A stretch of 25,544 nucleotides of DNA from Ruminococcus sp. UBA3286 (GCA_002362135.1 DETO01000003.1:1-25544); one strand, 5' to 3'; positions 7,026-15,576 are shown, counted from the stretch's first letter. Numbers and translations are program-made. The notes: a model not told the origin generated them from the sequence alone.

Positions 7026-8252
7026 TCAGATATTTTCACCGATGATCTGCTTTGGATCAACGGATTTGCCTTCCGATACTGTTACATTATGTCCCACTAC
7101 CGCAATACCCCAATCGTCTCTGTTTTCGACCATTTCAGGGCTTTTTCCGATATGAGCGCCGCTTTCTATAACGCAGTCGCTGCCAACGATGGCATATTCA
7201 ACAACTGCGCCGGACTTGATGACCGTACCGGGCATAATTATACTGTAATTTACAGTCGCGCCCTCTTCAACAGTAACGCCTGCAAAAAGAACGGAGAAAT
7301 CAACAGAACCGTCAACAGAACTTCCTTCAGCTATCATGGAGTTCTCAACATGAGCGTTCTCGCCCATATACTGCGGCGGCATATAGCTGCTTCTGGAGTA
7401 GATCTTCCAACTCTTGTCGTAAAGATCAAGAGGAACACTGGGGCTGAGGAGATCCATATTTGCTTCCCAAAGCGAATCGAGAGTTCCTACGTCTTTCCAG
7501 TAGCCCTCGAACTCGTAAGCAAAGAGACGCTGTTCATCGCGGAGCATTGAAGTGATGATATCCTTTCCGAAATCCTTCGACCAGCTTTCGCCGCGCTCAC
7601 GCTTTGCGTTGGCGTCATTTTCATTTTCGATAAGATATTTTTCAAGCTTTTTCCAACTGAAAACATATATACCCATAGAAGCAAGAGTTGATTTAGGCTC
7701 TTTTGGCTTCTCAACAAAATCAACGACTTTATTATTTTCGTCGCAGATCATGATTCCGAAACGTGAAGCTTCCGCAAGAGGAACATCAATAACAGAAATA
7801 GTGCAGTCCGCGTCGTTGGCAATATGGAAATCAACCATTTTCGAATAATCCATTTTATAAATATGATCGCCGCCAAGCACAACTACATAATCGGGATCGT
7901 AGCGCTTGATGAAATTCATATTCTGGTATATAGCATTAGCAGTACCTTCATACCATGAAGCGCCTGCCTGAGATTCATAAGGCGGAAGAACGTGAACTCC
8001 GCCATTCATTTTGTCAAGATCCCACGGCTGACCGTTGCCGATATACTCGTTAAGAACAAGTGGCTGATACTGAGTAAGAACTCCTACGGTATCGATACCT
8101 GAATTTGTACAGTTTGAAAGAGGGAAATCGATAAGTCTGTATTTTCCGCCGTAGGGAACAGCAGGTTTAGCCACGTTTTTTGTAAGAGCGTACAATCTGC
8201 TTCCCTGACCGCCTGCAAGGAGCATTGCTACAACTTTTTTCTTGGTATACAT
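7026..8252 (-). CDS. glgC: Glucose-1-phosphate adenylyltransferase (ADP-glucose pyrophosphorylase), catalytic subunit
   Basis: 408 residues. It makes ADP-glucose and pyrophosphate from glucose-1-phosphate and ATP, the committed step of glycogen synthesis. The nucleotide loop LLAGGQGSRLYALT (11-24), PAVPYGGKYRLIDF and the catalytic GGDHIYKMDY (D129) are intact. FEGYWKDVGT and a C-terminal left-handed beta-helix with hexapeptide repeats are present. The sole strong ribosome site is AGGAGG a few bases upstream of the ATG at 8252. It is separated from glgB by 149 bp containing a hairpin, so it may also be transcribed or processed separately. Partner of GlgD. Confidence 0.97.
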   Translation of the reverse strand: MYTKKKVVAMLLAGGQGSRLYALTKNVAKPAVPYGGKYRLIDFPLSNCTNSGIDTVGVLTQYQPLVLNEYIGNGQPWDLDKMNGGVHVLPPYESQAGASWYEGTANAIYQNMNFIKRYDPDYVVVLGGDHIYKMDYSKMVDFHIANDADCTISVIDVPLAEASRFGIMICDENNKVVDFVEKPKEPKSTLASMGIYVFSWKKLEKYLIENENDANAKRERGESWSKDFGKDIITSMLRDEQRLFAYEFEGYWKDVGTLDSLWEANMDLLSPSVPLDLYDKSWKIYSRSSYMPPQYMGENAHVENSMIAEGSSVDGSVDFSVLFAGVTVEEGATVNYSIIMPGTVIKSGAVVEYAIVGSDCVIESGAHIGKSPEMVENRDDWGIAVVGHNVTVSEGKSVDPKQIIGENI

Positions 8253-8351
8253 AAATATTCCTCCTGAAACTCAGAAGCTGCCTTGCAAATGATACTGCAA
8301 AAACTGATTCTGATATTGATAAATATATATATTTGAATTAACGGAAATCGG

Positions 8352-8381
8352 GCGGATCTGTCAAATCGTTCAAAGATCCGC
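8352..8381. repeat. Hairpin-forming inverted repeat between glgB and glgC
   Basis: GCGGATCT (8352-8359) and AGATCCGC (8374-8381) are perfect 8-bp arms around 14 bases. No T-run follows on the minus strand, so it is unlikely to be a full terminator; it may mark mRNA processing or partial attenuation in the glg operon. A weak minus-strand TTGACA overlaps the loop and arm (about 8356-8361). Confidence 0.55.
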
Positions 8382-8401
8382 GCATTTTCCTATAATAAAA
8401 C

Positions 8402-10393
8402 TTAACCTTCTTCGGCAGCGCTTTTCTTTCGTTTTGCCGGCGTTTTTTTAGTTTTAACAGAAGGCTCTTCGGACTCCTTCGGATTTTTTGCAGTCTTTCT
8501 TTTAGGCGCAGCCTTAAGATACATTACAGAGAGAGGCGCAAGCGTCATGGAAATGCTGTATTCAAAGCCGTGCATTGGTTCTTTTTCAGCCTTATACGAT
8601 CTTGCCGACGCGCCGCTTCCGCCGAATTCAGCAGCGTCCGTATTCAAAACGACCTTATAAGTCCCCTTATCAGGCACGCCTATGCGGTAATTTTCACGCT
8701 TTACGGGAACGAAATTGCATACCGCGATAATCTCGCTGCCGTCGTCGTCGATACGTCTGAATGCAATAACGCTCTGCTTATAGTCGTCGTTGGAGATCCA
8801 GCTGAAACCGCTCCATGAGTCGTCATTCTGCCACAAAGGAGAATTTTCGACATAAAATTTATTCAGCTTTTCCGTAAATTTCAACATATTTTTATGAGGA
8901 ACTGTTTCAAGAAGTCCCCAATCAAGCTGAGTTTTATAATTCCACTCGTTGCTCTGAGCGAATTCTTGACCCATAAACAGAAGCTTCTTACCCGGATGAG
9001 CCATCATATAAGCCATGAAAGCGCGGTATGACGCAAATTTATCAACTTCATAGCCGGGCATTTTATTGATCATCGAGCATTTTCCGTAAACAACTTCGTC
9101 ATGAGAGATAGGCAGGATATAATTCTCGGAGAAAGCGTAGAAGAACGAGAATGTGAGCTTATCATGGTTAAACGAACGGTAGATCGGATCGAGCGACATA
9201 TAGCTGAGCATATCGTTCATCCAGCCCATATTCCACTTGAAATTGAAGCCGAGACCGCCGATATCGGTAGGTTTCGTGACCATTGGCCAAGCCGTCGATT
9301 CTTCGGCGACCATGAGAGCTTCGGGATGCTTTGAGAAAATAGCTTCGTTAAGTCTTTTAAGGAATTCTACAGCTTCGAGATTTTCGTTGCCGCCATGGAC
9401 ATTTGCAGTCCATTCGCCGTCGCGCCTGTCGTAATCGAGATAAAGCATGGACGCCACGGCGTCGACTCTCAGACCGTCAACGTGCATTTCCGTAAACCAA
9501 TAATTCGCGCTGGATATAAGGAAAGAGCATACCTCAGCCTTGCCATAGTCGAAAACATGAGTTCCCCATGCCTTGTGTTCTTTTTTTCTGATATCCGTGT
9601 ATTCATAGCAGCAAGTGCCGTCAAATTCATATAATCCTGCCGCGTCCTTTGGGAAGTGCGCAGGTACCCAGTCAAGTATAACTCCGATGCCCGCTTCGTG
9701 GAACATATCGACCATTTTGCGGAAATCGTCAGGAGTTCCGTAACGCGAAGTAGGCGCAAAATAGCCCGTTACCTGATATCCCCACGAGCCGTCGAAAGGA
9801 AATTCCGTAAGCGGCATAAATTCAATGTGAGTATATGACATCTTTTTGAGATATGGAATTATCTCCTTGGCGAAACCTATATAGGAAACAAAAACTTCCT
9901 CTTCGCCCGAATTTTTCCATGAATTAAGATGAACTTCATACACATTCATGGGACTCTTGTAAACGTTTTTGCTTTTCTTGGATTCAAACCATGCAGAATC
10001 GTTCCACTCGTAGCTGCTCTCATAAATTTTCGAAGCAGTACCTGGACGTGTTTCAAAATGAGGCGCGTAAGGGTCGGATTTCAGCAGAATTTTGCCCTCG
10101 CGCGTTTCGATACTGTACTTATAAATATCAAACTGCTCAAGCTTTGAGATCTCCGTCTCCCATACGCCGTTCGCAATGAGTTTCATAGGAGCTTTTGTGC
10201 GATCCCATTTATTGAAATCGCCGACAACAGAAATGCTTACAGCATTAGGAGCCCATACTCTGAAGGTAAAAACCTTGCTCCGACCTTTTTTTCTGGAATG
10301 CACGCCAAAGAATTTCCATGCTTCATAATTTTTACCCTGATAAAAAAGATAAAGCGGAAAATCATTGGGATTGTTATTTTTATTTACTGACAT
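8402..10393 (-). CDS. glgB: 1,4-alpha-glucan branching enzyme (GH13)
   Basis: 663 residues from ATG 10393, chosen over the in-frame ATG at 10483 because AAGGGGG precedes it and the promoter (10443-10471) lies inside the longer reading. The enzyme cuts an alpha-1,4 chain and re-attaches it by an alpha-1,6 bond. An N-terminal CBM48 (about 35-110, VFTFRVWAPNAVSISVVGDF) leads to the GH13 barrel. The nucleophile is D311 in DGLRVDAVAS and the acid/base is E364 in VAEESTAWP; ISHDEVVYGK is also intact. The 53-residue spacing between these two matches E. coli GlgB. The last about 35 residues are an unusual Lys/Pro/Ala/Ser-rich tail (KTKKTPAKRKKS). First gene of the operon. Confidence 0.96.
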   Translation of the reverse strand: MSVNKNNNPNDFPLYLFYQGKNYEAWKFFGVHSRKKGRSKVFTFRVWAPNAVSISVVGDFNKWDRTKAPMKLIANGVWETEISKLEQFDIYKYSIETREGKILLKSDPYAPHFETRPGTASKIYESSYEWNDSAWFESKKSKNVYKSPMNVYEVHLNSWKNSGEEEVFVSYIGFAKEIIPYLKKMSYTHIEFMPLTEFPFDGSWGYQVTGYFAPTSRYGTPDDFRKMVDMFHEAGIGVILDWVPAHFPKDAAGLYEFDGTCCYEYTDIRKKEHKAWGTHVFDYGKAEVCSFLISSANYWFTEMHVDGLRVDAVASMLYLDYDRRDGEWTANVHGGNENLEAVEFLKRLNEAIFSKHPEALMVAEESTAWPMVTKPTDIGGLGFNFKWNMGWMNDMLSYMSLDPIYRSFNHDKLTFSFFYAFSENYILPISHDEVVYGKCSMINKMPGYEVDKFASYRAFMAYMMAHPGKKLLFMGQEFAQSNEWNYKTQLDWGLLETVPHKNMLKFTEKLNKFYVENSPLWQNDDSWSGFSWISNDDYKQSVIAFRRIDDDGSEIIAVCNFVPVKRENYRIGVPDKGTYKVVLNTDAAEFGGSGASARSYKAEKEPMHGFEYSISMTLAPLSVMYLKAAPKRKTAKNPKESEEPSVKTKKTPAKRKKSAAEEG

Positions 10394-10417
10394 TAAAACA
10401 GCCCCCTTTGCTATACC

Positions 10418-10441
10418 ACCTATAGTAGTATTACCTATAGT
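10418..10441. repeat. Two 9-bp direct repeats in the glgB leader
   Basis: ACCTATAGT occurs at 10418-10426 and 10433-10441, 15 bp apart start to start, between the -10 box and the ribosome site of glgB. This position suits a regulator binding site or a leader structure. No regulator is identified. Confidence 0.5.
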
Positions 10442-10442
10442 T

Positions 10443-10471
10443 ATTTTACCAGAATATGCAAAAATATTCAA
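10443..10471 (-). promoter_or_regulatory. Sigma-A promoter of the glg operon
   Basis: On the minus strand, TTGAAT (10466-10471) and TAAAAT (10443-10448) are 17 bp apart, with a TGG extended -10. Transcription would start near 10436 and give a leader of about 43 nt before glgB. Confidence 0.75.
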
Positions 10472-10479
10472 GCTTTTTT

Positions 10480-10542
10480 GCAAAATTGCACAAAAATTCA
10501 GACAATACCATAAATATTAGTTGTAATTTTTGTGCGTTTTGC
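10480..10542. repeat. Long imperfect inverted repeat upstream of the glgB promoter
   Basis: GCAAAATTGCACAAAAATT (10480-10498) pairs with AATTTTTGTGCGTTTTGC (10525-10542), leaving one mismatch or bulge and a 26-base spacer. It lies between the spoIIE stop and the glgB -35 box. It has no T-run on the side expected of a spoIIE terminator, so a paired operator is more likely. A further palindrome, TTTGTACATACAAA, lies at 10572-10585, and two 11-bp direct repeats (ATATTAAAACG) lie at 10587-10597 and 10609-10619. Confidence 0.6.
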
Positions 10543-10640
10543 CATAATATGCCATATAACTTTGCAGTTTATTTGTACATACAAACATATTAAAACGTTG
10601 CTGAAAAGATATTAAAACGGCGAAGAATTTGTTTAAACAA

Positions 10641-12818
10641 TTACTTATGCTTGATCTTTATGCCTATCACGGTAACGTCGTCCGGCCGCGAGGAAGAATT
10701 GAACACCGACGCCTTTTTTGCGATCGAACGCACAATTTCTTTGATATCGCTGCTGCCGAGAAGAAGTTCTTTTATGAACAGATGTGCATTTTCACCTATT
10801 CCGTCGGAAAACATAATAATTATATCGTCCTCTTTAAGATCATATTGAGTAGTGTATATCTCCGCCTGCCCCGTTATCCCTATAGGAAATGTAGGCGCAG
10901 ATATCTTTATAACGTCACCATTTCTTTTAATTATAGTTGACGCCGCTCCTGATTTTATGGACGTCATGACGCATTTGTCAAGATCAAGCCTGACTGAATC
11001 AAACGTCGCAAACGATTCCTCACGCGATTTCGTGACCATAACCGAATTTATCAGACGAACCGCCGACGCAAATTCCATTCCGCCGCAAATCAGCTTACGA
11101 AACATTCCTATGACCATATGCGAATCAACAGCAGCATTTTTTCCCGTTCCCATTCCGTCAGACAACACGATATATTTCACGCCCTCTCCGTCGGAAAATA
11201 CAGCTGTACTGTCTCCGCTGACTTCGGCTGCACGAGAACCTGCGGTGAATATTTCAGTATCATAAGCAGTAGCTTCATAAAGACTTACACGCATTTCTTT
11301 TGCTGAATTGACTTTTGGGGAAGAAATCATTTTTATATCAAGGCAATCGGAGGCAAGATCGCATATTCTTTCCGCACTTTCGGGAATTTCACTGATCTCA
11401 AAATAAATCTCTGCGATAAGACGGTTCGCCGAATTATAATAAGCTTCCACACGCAGCGGCTTAATTCCATGTGCGCGCAGATATTCAAAGACATCTCGGC
11501 TTTTTGAAGCAGAAAACCGCATATCGGTTCTTTCCGCCGTGCTTCTTACAAGTTCGCCCATTATTTTCAGCTGTTCGTTAAGAAGTTCACGATCGTCGGA
11601 AAATCTCAGCCGCATAAGCTGATCGGCTATCCTGCCGCGCATATTTTTTTCGAGTTCCTCTGCAATTTTCTGCCTGTTTGAGCAGTCTTCGGGCAGTATC
11701 GGCATTATCTCTTCGGCGGATTCATAATCAAGACGGCAGATACTCCGTCTGTAGCAGTCTCCGCATATTTTCTTAACCTGATCCGTATATGAGCCCTCAT
11801 GTTTATGTACAGTCGCAAGAGCAGCCGCTATTCTGCCGGAATCAAGCCTTACAGCCTCGATAATATCCGACAGAAAATTCTTTTTGCTTGCATTTATATC
11901 AGCCTGATCGCTGCCTGACGACTCAGTCGCGGATATCCATTTATCCGAATAATGCGGCGCGGCGGCAACAAAAAGCGAAACGCCGCATATAATACTGAGT
12001 GTCATCTGCATTTCCGCTGCCGAACCCGTAAGAACGCACAGCATAAAGCATGAAAAAGCAAAAAATAAAGCCGAAAAAACAATTCTTCTGCGGCTCAGAA
12101 ATCCGACAAGAAATCCGGCAAGGGGAAGCATGGCAGCCGTTGTGCCGAGTTCAGCCGACGCAAAAAGCGCTCCCGCCGCCGAAAGCGCGCCAACTACTAT
12201 CCCTCCGAGGCTTTGATAAAAAAATGCCGCCCCCAAAGTAAATGCAGCTCCCGAAATTATGCCCGGATTCACAGCGTCGAACTTTATCGAACACAGAGAA
12301 GCCGTGAATACGATATATACTATTCCATATGCGCAGCCCGAAGCGCCGCTGAGATCGATCACTTTTTTGTCTTTCAGACTTGCGGCAAGCCGATTCAGCG
12401 AAGAGGCGGTAAATCCCCCTATAGCCCCGTAAAAGGCGTAGAACAGGAGTTTTTCGGAAAATTCTCCGATCAGCACCGAAACAGCCGCTCCCGATATAAA
12501 AATAGATACAGCCGTAATAACTCCGCACAGCGTTGGAGAATTTTTGCGTTCCATAAACATTTTTGCTGCGATTATCATCGTCATCGCCGCTAATTTCACA
12601 ATATTTCTCCCCACAGAATCGGAAAGTATGCCGCGCATGACAGCCCCGATAAACGCTGCTGCCGAATATGGGAGTGGAAATGCTCCGCATAGCGAAATAT
12701 CGGCAAAAGAGGCCACTCCCCCTATGCTTGATCCCGATAAGGCAAATCCTCCGACCGCTGATAAGATCACTCCGATCATAGGTTCAAATACCGCAAAACG
12801 TCCTGCTCTTTTTAACAT
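10641..12818 (-). CDS. spoIIE: Stage II sporulation protein E, membrane PP2C serine phosphatase
   Basis: 725 residues from ATG 12818, preferred over the upstream in-frame ATG (12899) because GAGGTGG stands just before it and a TATAAT box lies at 12838-12843. About ten hydrophobic segments fill the N-terminal 300 residues. The middle region has the SpoIIE-type cysteine motif CGDCYRRSIC (near 350) within VHKHEGSYTDQVKKICGDC. The C-terminal PP2C domain (about 540-725) keeps its metal ligands: VLSDGMGTG (D554), MFSDGIGENAHLF (D672) and RPDDVTVI (D713/D714). In Bacillus it dephosphorylates SpoIIAA to release sigma-F in the forespore and also helps polar septation. Related RsbU-type phosphatases lack this membrane block. 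It is monocistronic here, 247 bp ahead of glgB on the same strand. Confidence 0.93.
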   Translation of the reverse strand: MLKRAGRFAVFEPMIGVILSAVGGFALSGSSIGGVASFADISLCGAFPLPYSAAAFIGAVMRGILSDSVGRNIVKLAAMTMIIAAKMFMERKNSPTLCGVITAVSIFISGAAVSVLIGEFSEKLLFYAFYGAIGGFTASSLNRLAASLKDKKVIDLSGASGCAYGIVYIVFTASLCSIKFDAVNPGIISGAAFTLGAAFFYQSLGGIVVGALSAAGALFASAELGTTAAMLPLAGFLVGFLSRRRIVFSALFFAFSCFMLCVLTGSAAEMQMTLSIICGVSLFVAAAPHYSDKWISATESSGSDQADINASKKNFLSDIIEAVRLDSGRIAAALATVHKHEGSYTDQVKKICGDCYRRSICRLDYESAEEIMPILPEDCSNRQKIAEELEKNMRGRIADQLMRLRFSDDRELLNEQLKIMGELVRSTAERTDMRFSASKSRDVFEYLRAHGIKPLRVEAYYNSANRLIAEIYFEISEIPESAERICDLASDCLDIKMISSPKVNSAKEMRVSLYEATAYDTEIFTAGSRAAEVSGDSTAVFSDGEGVKYIVLSDGMGTGKNAAVDSHMVIGMFRKLICGGMEFASAVRLINSVMVTKSREESFATFDSVRLDLDKCVMTSIKSGAASTIIKRNGDVIKISAPTFPIGITGQAEIYTTQYDLKEDDIIIMFSDGIGENAHLFIKELLLGSSDIKEIVRSIAKKASVFNSSSRPDDVTVIGIKIKHK

Positions 12819-12837
12819 ATTTACCACCTCGGAGTTT

Positions 12838-12872
12838 ATTATAACACAAATAAAGCGCATATTTTGTCGGAA
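12838..12872 (-). promoter_or_regulatory. spoIIE promoter with Spo0A-box-like site
   Basis: On the minus strand, TGTTATAAT gives an extended -10 (TATAAT at 12838-12843) with no good -35 at 17 bp. Instead TTTGTCGGAA (plus strand, 12863-12872; TGTCGGA against the 0A box TGTCGAA, 6 of 7) is centred near -37. In B. subtilis, spoIIE and spoIIG promoters likewise lack a correctly spaced -35 and are driven by Spo0A bound there. The assignment here is inference. Confidence 0.5.
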
Positions 12873-13069
12873 TAATAACATGATTTTTATATATAGCAAT
12901 ATAGTTATAATTCACGCTGCAAGCCTTGAACGATCAAGCCATACAACCTTATTTTGCGTTCATTTGAACTTGTAAAGTGTCCAAATATACTGTTTATGAG
13001 TTCTCGCAAACATATCTCCTTTTATCTGACGTTATAATGCAGAATTATATATATGCAAATACAGCCGTA

Positions 13070-13098
13070 TTGACAAAAAAATGACAATAAGCTATAAT
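13070..13098 (+). promoter_or_regulatory. Consensus sigma-A promoter of the flotillin gene
   Basis: TTGACA (13070-13075) and TATAAT (13093-13098), both perfect, with the optimal 17-bp spacer. The leader is about 90 nt. Confidence 0.87.
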
Positions 13099-13195
13099 AA
13101 CATTACAGTCAGCGGCGTACATAAGCCGGCAGATACGCGGCTGTTCCAATCTAAAAGCATAAAGCAATATAATACATATTACAGGAGGAATCATT

Positions 13196-14662
13196 ATGGA
13201 ATTCATTACTCTCCCCATCATTCTGATCGCAGCCGCAGTACTCTTGCTGATCATCATTCTGGCAACCGGTTACATCAAGGCTCCGCCCGATATGGCGTAC
13301 ATAATTTCCGGTCTGCGCCGAAAAATCATAATCGGTAAAGCAAGCATACGAATCCCATTCTTCGAGCGCGTGGATAAACTGAAACTTCAGCTTATCGCCG
13401 TTGACGTTAAAACTTCAAGCGCCGTACCTACCGCGGATTACATCAACATCAACGTTGACGCCAATGTAAACGTCAAAGTCAGCAGCGATCCGATACTCAT
13501 AAAGCTTGGCGCGGAAAACTTCCTCAACAAGGAAACTGGATATATCGCTAAAGTTGCTCGTGAAGTTCTCGAAGGTAATATGCGTGAGATCGTCGGACAG
13601 ATGACTCTCGAAGCGATGGTAAACGACCGCAAGGCTTTTGCCGAAAAAGTTCAGGAAAACGCCGCCCCCGACCTCAACAGAATGGGACTGGAGATAGTTT
13701 CGTTCAATGTGCAGAATTTTACCGACGATCAGAATCTTATTGAAAATCTTGGTATCGACAATACCACAAAAATTCAGAAAAAAGCCGCTATCGCAAGAGC
13801 GGAATCCGAAAAGGAGATCGAAATTGCAAAGGCGCAGGCTAAAAAAGAAGCGAACGACGCCAAAGTTCTTGCCGAAACAGAAATCGCTCAGAAAAACAAT
13901 CAGCTTGCGATCCGTCAGGCTGAATTGAAAAAAGAAGCCGATACGCAGCTTGCTATCGCCGACGCCGCTTATGAGATACAGCGCGAAGAACAGCGCCGCT
14001 CTATCGAGGTATCGAAGTATAATGCCGATATCGCCGCATCTGAAAAAGATGTTGAATTAAAGACCAAAGAAGCCGAAGTTATGGAAAAGGCTCTCGACGC
14101 CGACATCAAGAAGAAAGCCGAAGCGGATAAGTACAGAGTTCAGCAGTTATCAGACGCAAAACTTTATCAGTTAAAAAAAGAAGCGGAAGCCGATCGTTTC
14201 CAACGCGAACAGGAAGCCGAAGCTCAGAAAGCTGAAGCGGAGGCGCAGAAATTCGCCAGAATGCAGGAGGCGGAGGGTATTGCTGCCGTAGGTCAGGCAG
14301 AAGCCGACGCGATACGCGCAAAAAGTCTTGCGGAAGCCGAGGGTATCAATGCTAAGGCGGAGGCAATGAAGAAATACGGCGAAGCAGCCGTTCTTGAAAT
14401 GTATTTCAAAGCTCTGCCTGATATCGTTAAAAACGCTGCCGCTCCTCTTGAAAACGTTGATCGCATCACAATGTACGGCGACGGAAATTCAAGCAGAATG
14501 GTAGGCGACATAATAAGTTCAACAGCTAAGATAACCGACGGTCTTTCAGAAGCTACCGGAGTTGATATCAAATCGGTTCTTGCCGGATTTCTGGGAGGAT
14601 TAAAAACTCCCGAATCGCCGGTTTCCGAAACATCAGTTCCCGATAATTTTGAAGAAGTTTAA
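13196..14662 (+). CDS. floT: Flotillin (SPFH/band 7 membrane scaffold)
   Basis: 488 residues. A hydrophobic N-terminal anchor (about 5-25) is followed by the SPFH domain (about 28-190: IKAPPDMAYIISG, REVLEGNMREIVGQMTLEAM, DLNRMGLEIVSFNVQNFTD). Residues about 190-390 form a long Ala/Glu-rich coiled coil (EKEIEIAKAQAKKEANDAK and similar). The end resembles FloT/YuaG of Bacillus, with KYGEAAVLEMYFKALPDIVK and AAPLENVDRITMYG. Flotillins form large membrane scaffolds that organise signalling and wall enzymes. The Bacillus partner NfeD/YuaF is not next to it. AGGAGG before the ATG, a consensus promoter and a terminator show a single-gene unit. Confidence 0.93.
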   Translation: MEFITLPIILIAAAVLLLIIILATGYIKAPPDMAYIISGLRRKIIIGKASIRIPFFERVDKLKLQLIAVDVKTSSAVPTADYININVDANVNVKVSSDPILIKLGAENFLNKETGYIAKVAREVLEGNMREIVGQMTLEAMVNDRKAFAEKVQENAAPDLNRMGLEIVSFNVQNFTDDQNLIENLGIDNTTKIQKKAAIARAESEKEIEIAKAQAKKEANDAKVLAETEIAQKNNQLAIRQAELKKEADTQLAIADAAYEIQREEQRRSIEVSKYNADIAASEKDVELKTKEAEVMEKALDADIKKKAEADKYRVQQLSDAKLYQLKKEAEADRFQREQEAEAQKAEAEAQKFARMQEAEGIAAVGQAEADAIRAKSLAEAEGINAKAEAMKKYGEAAVLEMYFKALPDIVKNAAAPLENVDRITMYGDGNSSRMVGDIISSTAKITDGLSEATGVDIKSVLAGFLGGLKTPESPVSETSVPDNFEEV

Positions 14663-14676
14663 GAACATACTCTAAA

Positions 14677-14710
14677 ATACAGCATGATCAAAAGTCATGC
14701 TGTATTTTTT
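14677..14710 (+). terminator. Rho-independent terminator of the flotillin gene
   Basis: ATACAGCATGA (14677-14687) pairs perfectly with TCATGCTGTAT (14695-14705) over a 7-base loop, followed by a run of T to 14710. Confidence 0.93.
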
Positions 14711-14732
14711 ACGAAAATCAATTAGATGTCTA

Positions 14733-14761
14733 TTGATTTTCATGATCTTGTATGCTATAAT
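14733..14761 (+). promoter_or_regulatory. Sigma-A promoter of the TauE/SafE gene
   Basis: TTGATT (14733-14738) and TATAAT (14756-14761) with a 17-bp spacer and a TGC extended -10. Confidence 0.82.
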
Positions 14762-14796
14762 TTATACAATAATCATGAAAATACGGAGATGGTCAT

Positions 14797-15576
14797 ATGG
14801 AAATACTTATAACAATTCTTGTAACTTTTTTCGCAGGAATGGGCGCAGGTCTTGGAACGGGATTCGCAGGAATGAGCGCCGCCGCTGTAATCACGCCGAT
14901 GCTCGTGACGTTTTTGGGAATCGAACCTTATATGGCGGTCGGCATTGCATTATCGTCGGACGTTCTCGCAAGCGCGGTTTCGGCTTACACATATGGCAAA
15001 AATAAAAATCTTGACATAAAAAACGGGCTTATCATGATGTTCACCGTTCTGATCTTTACAGTAGTCGGAAGTTTTGTCTCAAAGCTTGTACCAGCAACAG
15101 CAATGGGCGGATTTTCGGTATTTATGACATTTCTGCTCGGTATAAAATTTATTGTGAAACCCGTAATGACAACAAAAGAAGCAATGGAATCCACAGACGC
15201 TAAAAAGCGGATAATACAATCCCTCGTCAGCGGAACTCTGATAGGCTTTATATGCGGATTTATCGGCGCAGGCGGCGGAATGATGATGCTTCTCATACTC
15301 ACGTCCGTGCTTGGATACGAATTGAAAACCGCCGTCGGAACAAGCGTGTTCATCATGACGTTTACGGCTCTTACGGGCGCGGTATCCCATTTTACGATAG
15401 GAGGGCTTCCTGATCCTTTCGTATGGATATTATGCATTGTATTTACGTTTATATGGGCAAGAATAGCCGCGGTTTTCGCAAACAAAGCCTCGCCGAAAAC
15501 CCTTAACCGCGCTACCGGTATCGTACTTGCGCTGCTCGGACTCGTTATCATGGGATTCTCAATTTTAAAAAAATAA
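14797..15576 (+). CDS. TauE/SafE family membrane permease (putative anion exporter)
   Basis: 259 residues, typical for the family. About seven to eight transmembrane helices are visible, with the repeated glycine-rich family motifs GMGAGLGTGFAGMSAAAVITP near the N-terminus and GFICGFIGAGGGMMMLLIL in the second half (about 150-170). Members move sulfite, sulfoacetate, taurine-derived sulfur compounds or other organic anions; the substrate here cannot be read. GGAG lies about ten bases before the ATG. It has its own promoter and no obvious terminator, and its last 29 bases overlap the 3' end of the convergent M50 protease gene. Confidence 0.9.
   Translation: MEILITILVTFFAGMGAGLGTGFAGMSAAAVITPMLVTFLGIEPYMAVGIALSSDVLASAVSAYTYGKNKNLDIKNGLIMMFTVLIFTVVGSFVSKLVPATAMGGFSVFMTFLLGIKFIVKPVMTTKEAMESTDAKKRIIQSLVSGTLIGFICGFIGAGGGMMMLLILTSVLGYELKTAVGTSVFIMTFTALTGAVSHFTIGGLPDPFVWILCIVFTFIWARIAAVFANKASPKTLNRATGIVLALLGLVIMGFSILKK

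Larger units (their letters stand above)
12819..13195. other. Divergent control region between spoIIE and the flotillin gene
   Basis: It holds the spoIIE -10 and Spo0A-like site (12838-12872) on one side and the flotillin promoter (13070-13098) on the other. A weaker plus-strand TTGAAC/TATACT pair (12964-12969, 12986-12991, 16-bp spacer) also appears. I see no gene or RNA in the centre. Confidence 0.65.

Noticed and set aside
10393..10483. Longer glgB N-terminus starting at 10483
   Set aside because: It would span the promoter and lacks a ribosome site; the extra 30 residues are not part of the GlgB family.
10480..10542. Rho-independent terminator of spoIIE
   Set aside because: The hairpin is long but A/T-rich with a 26-base loop and is followed by A rather than T on the minus strand.
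12818..12899. Longer spoIIE N-terminus starting at 12899
   Set aside because: The TATAAT box and the GAGGTGG site lie inside that extension, and the conserved protein starts at the internal Met (MLKRAGRF).
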